This document shows positions 1 through 10,640 of a stretch of DNA of 64,000 bases, in pieces. The position numbers and the translations under genes are program-made. The notes beneath the pieces are model-generated. The model ran no database searches, was not told where the DNA came from, and was given only the letters and a program-made list of their open reading frames with translations. The DNA is from Metellina segmentata (Eukaryota > Arthropoda > Arachnida > Araneae > Tetragnathidae): positions 2,028,395 through 2,092,394 of the forward strand of contig OX375872.1 of NCBI GenBank assembly GCA_947359465.1, written 5' to 3'. Numbering within the stretch: the first letter of the stretch is position 1; each line of letters begins with the position of its first letter.

Positions 1-282
1 GCAGTATTGGGGGAGGATACACCCCACAAAAATTCCAATTAATAACACAAATTCCAATTAAAAACGTGGGTTAAATTTTCTAATAAGCAGAGAGAATCTT
101 TCTTTTTCCCAGATGTAAAGGACGTATCACAAATCTCAAGAAATGAAATTGAAGCTAAATTACCATCACCAGATGTTGCTGGTAGCACAATTCGCATCTC
201 AGTTGACATTTAATGTTCATTTATCTAACTACATTGCAAAATAGAAGGATAATTCCATTTCTACATTAAAAACATTTTTCCA

Positions 283-1349
283 CTAAATAAAACTTAAAAA
301 TAGCTTTCTATTGTGTATTTCAATGTAATCGTAAGCTTGAAAGTTTATCTTCGGTGGTACGAAATTTCTAAGTCTTCATCTTTGGGACGGTTTGTCTTGC
401 TTTTAAGATCCATCTGTAACCGAGCTCCCGAATATGTTCTCTATCATCGACAAGCATTGCCAACAGAACATTATCTGGGTGTGCAAAGAACGCATTTCGT
501 TGTATTACTGGATCGACAACTTGAAGTAAATCGTCGGATAAAAACCGTGATGTTTGGATTGTTTGAAAACCATGTTTTGTTCCGTCAATAAATTATTTTT
601 TTTATGGGCAAACTACACAGGCATGTATCATTTTAAGATGAGGCCAACTATTTCTCTTAAGTTACCGGATGAATCTGATGAACTTATATACAACCTAAGG
701 ACTCGGTCGGCCACAGTTAGCCATCTGGAATGGGACAAAGGACCAGGGTCCCAATTTGTCAAGTCTTCTGGACAATGTCCCAAGGTGATTGCATTTGAAA
801 TGTCAAACAAATACTGTTGCTCTATGCTCAACAAATTCCTGTCTATATCAGGAATCGAACAATCTATGGGTTCATAATTGACCACAAGGAGTTTTTCACA
901 GCAAGTGAGCTGCTGCCCGATTGGGCCACTAAAAGATTTATGCCCTGCAGTTTGACCGTCAATATGTTAGAAAACGTGGCGAAAAGGAAGTTCTTGAAAA
1001 TGCAAGAGTCATATGCTCCACTGTAGCGGGCGTCCTACATGATTTTCTAACCGGTGGATGATACCGTTCTTCCATCCAGTGTAGGTTAAAGTGCCATCAC
1101 ACCTTACTACTTCTAGTTTTTCTAGTGATATTGATAATTCAGACAAATAATGCTTTGAGTTAACCATTTGATGAACTCGAGGAAGGTTACATGTCCAATA
1201 TAAGTTGATCCAGGTTCCTGGATAAGGGAATAGTGTTCTTCTTTCACATTCCTGAGAAATTGCTTGGCATTCAAATTTTCGACGAACAAAGTGTCTTCTT
1301 TTCGTCCGTCAAAGAAAAGCCCCCAACTTTTTTCAGGAGGTTCAAACAA
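283..1349 (-). pseudogene. Decayed transposase-like gene, unnamed family A
   Basis: Reading the minus strand gives blocks in order, separated by frameshifts and stops. They are a FDGRK segment (Asp at 1308-1310), a CDGT..TG segment (Asp at 1096-1098), a GRPLQW segment followed by LLHFQELPFRH, an IPDID segment, LSHSRWLT followed by RVLRLY, a VDPVIQRNAFF segment with LGYRWILKARQ, and a tail with FVPPKINFQAYDY ending at 283. From memory these match a repeated arthropod protein family that I know only as uncharacterised. The order Asp, Asp, then a Cys/His block resembles an RNase H-fold transposase such as hAT, but that is inference. The Cys expected before LLH has become a stop (1009-1011). The N-terminus is not found. 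It is non-functional. It shares its motif plan with the gene remnant at 5695-7128. Confidence 0.6.
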
Positions 1350-4140
1350 TCTCTTTCAAGTGGGTTCGTTTGCAAAACGAACGAAGCACAGTGAAAATTG
1401 AGATATAGTGTTAAATTTCTGTTTTTTCCAAGACGTTGTGTGAACGGAAAAAATTAGATTAGAGATCAGAATTTAATTTATTTAGGTCATTTAAACCATA
1501 CACCAAGCATAAAAAACGAAAGCGTGTAAATTTTAAAAGTTTTACGTAACAGAAAAAAATTACAGAAGTATCGTGATTTTTGCAATTTTTCATAAACTTT
1601 CAGTACGATGCGCAAACGGAAGATGTTAACATATTTTAATTTTTTTATGCCGTTTTTCTTCTTATTACAATAGTCAACTTTTACACACTAAAGCGTTCCG
1701 AAAAAAAAAATATTGATTTTTTTCGACCCACCCTAGTTGGTAGCTTTTCGATACTTTGTTACGATAATTTTTCAAGGACGCCCAGTACGAAATGTCTCGT
1801 AGTTGATGGTTATCTTTCCATCAGTGCCAAATACGAGAATATTCTTTAATGTTACCCGTAAGGATAGGGGTTATTTGTGTCTCAAATGATCAGAAAGAAA
1901 ATAATCATGACTTGACGGACCATAATAATTTTTCACAGAAAATAATACCACAAAATTAGTATTTTAATATATCATACTTTTTTACATATAAATAATGTTT
2001 TGTGGTGATACGAGTCATAGAAGGTTAAGACAAATTACTTTTCTAAATTTGTTTTGATTCAAAAACTTGTTTTCTCAACTGAGCAAAAATCAACACAAAT
2101 TTTGTTTCAGAATATTACACCAAACTAAAAAAGTGAAATTTCTCCTGATACGGAATTCATTGATTCTCAATTTTTAGTAGCAGTTATTGTTACAAAATAT
2201 TGCTAAAAGTATACAAATTTTTTTACTTTTATGCGGCCTTTTGACTCCATCCAATTTTTATAGAACAAATCATTTGATTTTTATTAGTAGATTTGAAAGA
2301 ATGAAATCTGTTCCAATGAAATCCCAGATTGGAAGACGCTATTGGAGCATTCCACAATTTATCAATTGACGGTTTCTGTCATTTCGGTTCGAATCGTTTC
2401 ATTCTTGCCTAGAGGCATCCTCTGGTTGATGCGATTTGTATAAAAATGCACATATACACCTGTCGGGTACCAGTCTTTCTATCGTCTATGTTGTCCAGCT
2501 TTTCTTGGGAAACAAATACTTCCGATATTTGAATGGAATTTCTTAACGATTCTTTAGTCGCAATTAGCTTCAACATTTTGCCTTGGAATTCATTTCAAAT
2601 CGATAGCCAATAAGAGACAACAAGCAGATGGCTTATCTCTCCTAACGTCTAGTTACGTTTTAGTAAATCTATATTTGAGTATTTTGTTATTAATAATGGA
2701 ATTAACTCCAAAATGTATTACGAGTTACGTTTTTCAACCGCACTAGAAAGGCAGTGCTCTGAAAAGCTCTGCGGCAGAATAGAATGGGAGAAGATAATAG
2801 ATTGTCTTTGGAATAAAAGAAACTATTTGAATTAGGATGTGCATTTTTTTTAAGTGAGGGAAAATTTTATAGTGAAACGAAGATCTCATCAATAACCCTC
2901 CCTCTTAACTTTTTAAAAGCTGTTTATCTTTCTACCAATATGCACTGCGTCCTTTTTTTTCTTATTTAACATTTTTTACAATATTGATTTTTCAACGCAA
3001 GTATCAGGAAGTAATTCATTTTGCAAAGAAATCAAAATTATAAATATGAATCATCACTGTCTCTGTTCTTAGAATTGCATGCCAAGCAACTGTTTATTAA
3101 TTTGCATTAATTTCCCTGGTTTGAGCTATAGATTGTACTATTGGCAAAAATGGGTTTTAATAGCCCTATATTTTTATTAGAAATGAAACAAGAACTTAAA
3201 GTACGCACATAATAAAATAAATTAAAATATTAACTGCTATCTGCAGCTTAGCTAACATTTGGGACTGGAATATGTTTCTAAAAAAACATTTTCTGAATTA
3301 AAAATAGTATAGAATAAAACGTTGAAAAAATGGTACATGTTGCATACATGTTTATAATTATTCTTTTTATTTTCAAGCAACAAAGGACTGCATTTAAAAG
3401 GGAAATGAATATTTGAATATGTTCGATTTGATAATAGACGCCTGTGTAGGTTTTAAAACGCCAAGTAGGCCACAATTTCTAAACGCATTGCTTTAGCAAT
3501 TCTTTCCTTGAATGTCATAAAATATAAAATGGTAATATGTAGGCTTAAGGCTGTAGGTTTTTAAGCTTAACCTGACATGAAAAACCATTCCCCAAACCAG
3601 ATTTTACTCAATTTTTTAGCTATCACGAACTACTAAAATTGTGAAGAATATTACCTTTCCCTAAGCGTTTTTAACGAGGTTCATATCCTATTAAAGGAAT
3701 ATGTGATGATTTATTTAGAGGACACTCAAGGTTATTCCTCCAAATTTTTTTTCTATTCTATTAAAAGTTTGTTGTGACGTTAAACAATAATCATAAAAAA
3801 ATATGTATATACAATACAATAGTTACAAAAATTGTTATAAACATAGTTCTAACAGTTAAAAGTATTTAAAAAATTATACGTTCTTCAATTTTATAAACTA
3901 TTGTATTATATTTTTTAATTATTAATATTTATAAAATTCTACTTAAAATTTAAGATGGCTGTAATCTTGTGTGCCCTCTAAATAAATAATCACACAAGCC
4001 ATAAGAAGTATATTGATTAGTATTGAATGAAAATAACTCAATATTGAGAAGAAGATATTGAGTAATGTTGAAAAAGAACATCGAGCAGTATCGTAAAACT
4101 GATATTGAGCAATGTCAGAAAACAATATTTATCAATGCCG
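1350..4140. other. AT-rich stretch without recognisable genes
   Basis: Only short chance open frames, homopolymer runs and low-complexity AT sequence are seen. No protein motif, RNA gene or clear repeat is recognised. Confidence 0.5.
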
Positions 4141-4149
4141 ATATTGAGC

Positions 4150-4470
4150 AATACTGCCAGGGATGGGGGTCATTTTTACTTTGGCCAATATCGACGGCAA
4201 TATTGGGCGACATATCGCAAGAAAAGTGACATAAATCAAAATTGCAGCATTTGAGAAATATCAACTTAAAGGATACTATAAAACTTGTATTGAAATAGTA
4301 TAAGCTTCTTTTAAATTTGAGGTAAGTATTTGGTAAATTGTATTCTATTCTCTATAGAATGGTAATATAACCTCATACATATTTTTCAATGACATAACCT
4401 CAAAAATGTCATTTTTTGACGCGTCACTTTTCTCGCAGGGGTGCGATAGATGTGCTACCTGGGATGCTTC
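4150..4470. repeat. Imperfect inverted repeat, possible MITE
   Basis: The left side reads GCGACATATCGCAAGAAAAG then TGAC near 4208-4230. The right side near 4424-4452 reads as its imperfect reverse complement (GTCACTTTTCTCGCAGGGG then TGCGATAGATG). Outer flanks CAGGGATG and CTGGGATG lie near 4158 and 4460. About 200 bases of AT-rich sequence separate the arms. This looks like a small non-autonomous hairpin element. No target duplication was found. Just upstream (4020-4150) a short motif like ATATTGAGCAAT recurs several times. Confidence 0.35.
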
Positions 4471-4479
4471 TTTTGGAAC

Positions 4480-5227
4480 ATTTTTAGGAGGCAATCATTT
4501 AAACAAATACCATTACTTACAAAAAAATATCTTTCGATATTATCTATTATTAATTCGATAAAAATGTCTTTTTTAGGACTATTGTAATTGTGCTTTTCTT
4601 ATAAACCGATAGGCAAGCTGTCAAAAAATTGTCAAATTCGATTAATGCGCCAAGTTGGAAGCTTGTAAAGTCGAAGCCTCTTCCCGCAACCCAATAGGCG
4701 ACCTGTTGAATCCGAGTTACGCCAAGAAACTTGTCAAACTTTTGCTTCACAATTATTCCTTTGAAAATTGTGTCTTTTTCTACTTCCCATCATCAAATGA
4801 GCCCTTTTTTGTTGACACATAAGCAAGTGTTGTTTCTTAAAGATTCATCGATAGTTCCGTCCACCCTATTGAGCAGTTTGTAAGCTTTTCTTGTACAATA
4901 TAGGTATATTAGGGTGTTTTTATTTTCTAACGCATAGGTTCTAGTTTGGTTCATTTGACCCGAAAACACTCGAAAATAAACCTTATTTGGAGCACTGCAA
5001 CCCGTGCCGACTTGCATGGAAACATGTTCGTACAAGTAGCGTCTCAGGTGCGTGCGCCGTGCTTGCTCTGTCAGTTAAGGCGGGTTTTCCTAGCAGACTG
5101 CTTCCAGAGCAGTCAGATGCGTCGTATACGCCACGTACAACCAGCAGAATTTCGTACAAATATCCTATCACGTGACTGACTGTTAGAGTTGATGCGCTTC
5201 TTAGGAACACGCAGCGTTGTTATAATT
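4480..5227. other. No recognisable gene
   Basis: The GC content rises between about 4985 and 5215, where all frames on both strands are briefly open, but no frame carries a motif I recognise. Confidence 0.4.
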
Positions 5228-5552
5228 CCTGTTGGAGCGGTAATTGGTAATTTGGAATTAACGTCGTACTAGAGCAATACAACAGGGTTACTGACGACGG
5301 TCCGGGATCAATCCCTGAAGGGAAAGATCCGAGGACAACACCTCGTAATTTTGAACCACGGTCAGATGACGAAGCAACACCTGAGATGGCACCCCCACTC
5401 TCCAAACTTCCACACCAACCCAACGTGAGGACTTTCGGCCACGACAGATTTAAAGTGCCGCCTCTACACCATACGCTTACAAACATGCATACCCGGATTC
5501 GAACCATGAACCTTCCGATTTAGAGGCTAACACCTTAACCACTACACCTGTA
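5228..5552 (-). mobile_element. tRNA-derived SINE, minus orientation
   Basis: This copy aligns along its length with the SINEs at 35467-35791 and 36388-36702. On the minus strand it has a tRNA-like head with box A sequence around GTGGTTAAGGTGTTAGC and box B GGTTCGAATCC. A body of about 250 bases follows, ending in AGTACGACGTTAATTCCAAA then TTACC repeats. The extreme 5' end is altered and no target duplication is evident, so this is an older copy than the two near 36 kb. Confidence 0.8.
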
Positions 5553-5694
5553 GAGGAATTCGAGACTCTTCGAGTGGCGCATTTCTCTGACTTTTGAAAA
5601 ACTTTACACTCGGCTTGTCGGGTAATTAACGCGCGTTGTTTTATATATCGAATATGTCAATGGAACTGAGAATCCATAAAATCCGTTTTTCAGA

Positions 5695-7128
5695 ATAACG
5701 TGCCCGAAGTAGTTACCGTTCATTACGATGGAAACTTGTTACCAGGCCTGGATGTGAGAAGTTCTAAAGAAGAACGCCTGCCGATCCTTATTTCATTTGA
5801 AGAGAAGGAGCAACTTCTTGCAGAAATAAAACTGGTCAATTCTTTCTGCAAAGATTAAGCTAAAGCAGTTTCAAACGCGCTTTATGAATAGAACCTCAAT
5901 GATAAGGTATAAATAATGTGCTGTGATACGACAGCAACAAATACAGGCCGCGTGAATGGAGCTTGTGTGCTTTTAGAACAAAAACTAGAAAGATAATTGT
6001 TAGTCTTTGCTTGCCGTCATCATGTTTATGAACTGGTTCTGAAAAGTGTATTTGAATTAAAAATCCACCAAGTCGCAAGCAGTCCCGATTTTCCACTGAT
6101 AAAAAGGTTCAGAGACAACGGGAAAAACATTGATCCTAATGCTATCGAAACATACACAGATTTTGCCAAACAGCATCTTTTTGACGCGACCATTAACGGA
6201 TTGGTGACGTTTTTTAACCATGAACTGCAAAAATCCATTGTACGTGACGATTATCGGGAACTGATCGAACTATCTGTTAATTTCTTGAGAGGAGATAACG
6301 AGAGTAAAATTAAAATCAAATTTCCTGGCGCAATGCATCCAGCACGCGATGGATTGTTAAAGCTATTTACTCTTTGAATATGCTTCAGTCTCAGTTCAAA
6401 ATGAGCGTTGAGGACAAACGAGCGCTGCAAGATGTTTGTTTATTCATTGTGGCAATTTATGTGATGCCCTGGCTTGGATGCAGTTTGGCGGTGAAGGCGC
6501 CGAATCAGGATTTGCGTTTTTTAAAGATGTTAAAAGAGTATGAAACAGTTGACAAATTCATTTCCAAAGCGTCCCTGAGTAAGTTCAGTCAACACCAGTG
6601 GTATTTATTAGAGGAAATAACCGTATTATCACTCTTTGATGCTATTGTTTATAAACAAACCAAGGCGAATATTGTAGCGAACGTACTAAGAGAAGGTTAA
6701 TATGATTTTGGGAAGATATATGTTCCATCGAAGGAAGAGATGTCTGTATCTTAATACGATGAGAGTTTTGTTTACCTGTTATTTTAAATTCTGTTAATTT
6801 TCTTGAGATATTAATTTTTCATATTGTTTTACCGAAATCATTGAGGGATTTCCTATCCATCAAGAGCAAAAATTTATTTTCGCTATTAAAAGTTGACAGC
6901 AGCTTCCTCCAAGAAAACGTATCTTCGTGGGAAGAAAATTCAGCCTTTGTGGAAGTGAAAAACAAGAATTTTTGCTTAAAAGCAGTAAATGACACAGCTG
7001 AAAGAGCTGTTAAGCTAATGCAAGCTTTCCATGGTTTAATAACCGTAGAAGAAGAACAGAAACAGTTCTTATTACGCTGTGTGCAAGAACATATTAAGAT
7101 GTACCCAGACTGTAAAAAAGAGACCTAA
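5695..7128 (+). pseudogene. Decayed transposase-like gene, unnamed family B
   Basis: One reading frame runs from about 5695 to 6377 with four in-frame stops (5856, 5889, 5910, 5994). It carries VHYDGN (Asp at 5727-5729), CCDTTATNTG (Asp at 5925-5927), ACRHHVYELVL (Cys at 6012-6014), DYRELIELSV and PGAMHPARDG. A frame change leads to 6374-6700 (RALQDVCLFIVAIYV, HQWYLLEEITVLSLFD). A second change leads to 6841-7128 (AVNDTAERAVKL, EEEQKQFLLRCVQEH, YPD), with a normal-looking C-terminus. From memory this matches a multi-copy uncharacterised arthropod family, sister to the remnant at 283-1349. The Asp, Asp, Cys-x-His-His order suggests a hAT-like RNase H fold; that is inference. A possible splice acceptor (TTTTTCAG) lies just before the first block near 5690. 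No terminal repeats were found. Confidence 0.65.
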
Positions 7129-9590
7129 AATGAAAGTATCCTGAATAATTATGTGTAACTTTATTTTTTAATAATTAAAGGCATTACTTAAATTTGTTTT
7201 TTAATCAAAATTTACCTAAGCTATGTATAGTTGCAATGACCTAGCTACATATTAAGATCTGTTCAAAAACGTCTATTTCCATAAACTTCGGGGCCCTGTC
7301 GGCACGGGTTAACATCAACGTAGGAAGTTAAAATTTTATATTTAAGTAAGGCTTAGTATATTAAAAAGAATTAAAGGGTATGCATTTTGATAACTGCAAA
7401 AAAAAATTTTCGTCCATATAAGGGACACCCTGAGGTACATAGTACACAAATTAAATTCAAATGGAGTCGTAAATGTAAAGTACACATATAAGAAGATCCC
7501 AATTAAGATTAAGAAAATACAAACATAAAACATAGAAAATATGTATCAACCTTTTGACTACGGCTATAGATATAACTGACGCGATTCGAAGTTGGCATGA
7601 GGAGTTTGATGTTGACACAAAACGAGGGTAGTTCTACCATGGAAGTAGGAAAGATAATGGAAGTGCCTTTACTTTCAACTGTTGAAGCCATAACCTCCAT
7701 CTTGGTGCTTTAAAAACATTGTGCTCGTGCATGTTAATCAACGTGGTTACATCGTTTTTGAACGTCCGTGGTTTTTTATTTAACCAAATAATTAGCACCA
7801 TTTTCTTAGTTTTGATTTGAATATGACGTCTTGTATCGCCTACGGGAGTACAAACCGAAATACAAAGAAGATCCCTGGAAAATCGTTTCATAGGTAAGTT
7901 TAATTTGATGTATCTTTAGGCTGGTAGCTTTTTGACCTGTAACTTCGAAGTGTCCAAGCAGCATTATATTCAAAATTAGACGTATTTATAAACATTTAAA
8001 GAATTATTTTGAAAAGTTGACTGATTTATCCAAAGAGATTATTAATTTTATTTATTAATTACAGAATTGTACGATTTTGATTTTTTAACCTACCAGTTGT
8101 AATAAGAGTTAAAAACTGCTTTTTAGGAAAGTTTAACTTTTATTATTTAATGAAAAAGTATTACATTATTTTTCTAAAACGCAATTTTTTTTGTTAGTTA
8201 AGATCTTTTGCGTTGATCAACTAAGTAACTGCTTGAATGCTATTGAAACCTTGGACTGTAAGCAACTTGTTAATGAGCGTTTTAGAAGACAAGCAAATAC
8301 TTAAAACATTGTAACTATATGAAGTTTTTCAAAACACGCATCTCTTGAGCCAATGGTTAAGATTTGAGCTCCTATAATTTGTGCTTGCAGTCCTGTGTTT
8401 TAATGTAATTGCAAGTAAAACAATTTTAGAAAGTATTCATAAGAAAAAATACCCTTTTTTTGGGTGGATTTGTGTAAACAGACATAGTATATTTAATAAT
8501 CAGTCTTCAATTTATCAAGCATGTTTATTTTTAATTTCAAAGTAAGTAATTGTAAAGAAGTTTGATTTAGTGATTTTTTAGATTAAATTAGTTCGTGTTT
8601 ATAAATTTTTGTTTTAATAGTCTAAGATAAAAAGTAAAACCTGTAATACAGTTGGGAAAAAATATGGTTAGACAGGTTTATCATTAGACAGGATCAATAT
8701 ACATTATTTTCAATGCATCTATCAAATCATTGTATCCAAGTAAAATAATTTTCATTTCAGGTTTTCGTAGAGATGCATGGATAAGCAGTGCATAATCATA
8801 AAGCGATGCATAATAAGAAGTAAAATACCACAAGAAAATAAATATTTAGAATGGATGATTGGGCCAAAAGTGTGTGTATTTCAATGTATGTAGGAAATCA
8901 ATAAAATGAATTTCAATGCCTAATTGTGGAAACCAATTTGGATACAATTTATAAAAACAAGAATGAGGGATACAGAGTAACCCTGGACTATTAGGCACTA
9001 GAGGGCAGAAGCTATGAGTGGTATCAGCTAATCTAAATTAAAACATTTCTGAGAAATGGTATTTGTAGGATACCTATAATTTTACTAATCATTGAGTTTT
9101 TACCAAAAACTGTTTTAAAACATTTTGCATTCCAATGATAAACAAAAAGCAACAAAAAACTAGCATTGTTAGTTTTCTAATTCTTTATTGTAATTATATT
9201 ATAACATATTCCATCCCAAAATTTAAAAGCAAACGGGAAAAAGGTAGTAAATTCTTTTTATATATCATACTTAAATTATCATTTAAAAAACAAAATATTG
9301 GCAAAATTAGAAATGAATGAACACATCTTAATATGAAAAAAAATTATCCTTCTAAAAAGTTTTTAACAGCGCATGCCTTAAAACCATGGAAATATCGGCT
9401 TCAGTTAAACCATTGTTAGTCCTTATCTTTCCTACTTCCATGAGTTCTACTTCCATGCAGAAAACATCTCCATCTGGCGTTTTAAATGGGGCTCCAATCG
9501 TTCGAACACTTCGGCTGAAGCTCGAGATGCATAGGAATATGGTACTCACATGACACGGACTGGTGTTTAGGACCTTTTGATTCCCTAGTC
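7129..9590. other. AT-rich stretch without recognisable genes
   Basis: Small open frames are present, for example 7634-7891 and 9352-9549 on the minus strand. Both contain a run like MEVGKI, but neither shows a domain or convincing splice structure. Confidence 0.45.
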
Positions 9591-9597
9591 CAAGTAT

Positions 9598-10640
9598 CTA
9601 TCTTCGCGATCGTTAAAGATAGAGTAAAAATTTCAATGGATTTCAAATCTGCGGAAAATTTGACACCAAATAGACACCTAAAATGTGATTTTCTTTTAAT
9701 AAATAATTTTTCAATTGGAACAATTTTATTTTCGCAATACGAATTTGGCCGCATTTGACGAAGATAATCATTACGAACACAAAAAGAACTATTTATCTTG
9801 TTTTATAGAAAATACATATCTTAAATGGAGTTCATAGTTGCCTTAATTTACTGCTTTGTATTCAATCTCTAACATTATAAAAGGAAGTATCTGTTTGTTT
9901 GTTTCTTGCACGCAAAGTCCTGACAAATAAATGGCACTTACAGTAATGGGATTTGGCACAGGTAGCCCAAATTTTTTGCAATTTTAAGGTCGCGGCGAAT
10001 TTTAAAATTTAATCTAGAACATTTTTAAATGAATTTAATCAAACTTAATTATTATTGCTTTCTTTCGAATGGCAACATTATAAAAGCATTCTAAGCAACA
10101 GCATTCTAAATTTATTTTTTCCGTTTTCATTTTGCGCAGTGGAATAATTTTCCATCAGACGATAAAAAACAAAGTTTTAAGTTTAGTTTTGTAGTTCTTC
10201 TCCTAGACTGTTAAAGATGGAATAAAAATTTCAACGGATCTGAAATCTGCGGAAAATTTTACACTAGATCGATACCTAAAAATATAATTTTCGTTGAATA
10301 AATGAAATTTTTAAATTGAATATCTTTTATATTTTCTTAAGAGAATGCGACTTGACGCCAACATTCGTGTTCCAAAAATAAACAGATTACATTTCCTGCC
10401 CTCTTACGAATTAAGTGAAAGAAAGCAAAGAAAAAAAATATTTTGGCTGACATTATTTAGTTTTTTTTTTTTTTTTTTTTGTAAAATCGGGATCGTTTAA
10501 GAGAGATTGAACATTTCAACGGATTTGAAATCTGCGTAACATTTGATATCAGTTAGATACGTTTGATTTTCTTTCAATAAATAATTTTTCAATTAAATAT
10601 TTATATTTTCGCAAGAGAATTCCTATTTGACTTGCGAAGC
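9598..10640. repeat. Dispersed repeat with a three-times repeated motif
   Basis: The unit starting near 9865 (CTCTAACATTATAAAAGGAAG, then CCTGAC, ATGGCACTTACAG, GGATTTGGCACAGGTAG) recurs as a diverged copy at 39985-40338. A second module, GTTAAAGATAGAGTAAAAAT then TTCAA-GGAT-T-AAATCTGCGG, occurs near 9611, 10209 and 10493, and its start again near 40307. These are copies of an interspersed repeat of unknown class. There is no coding capacity. A run of about 20 T lies near 10460-10481. Confidence 0.55.

Noticed and set aside
4946..5210. Overlapping open frames on both strands with several cysteines
   Set aside because: All frames are open because of higher GC; none has recognisable motifs or a start context.
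5220..5507. Open frame reading MVRIRVCMFVSVWCRGG and similar ones at 35540 and 36438
   Set aside because: These frames are SINE body read through; the same peptide appears wherever the SINE lies.
9352..9754. Minus-strand exon-like frame with MEVGKI motif
   Set aside because: No acceptor/donor pair in phase and no known domain; similarity to 7634-7690 is limited to a short ATGGAAGTAGGAAAGATAA phrase.
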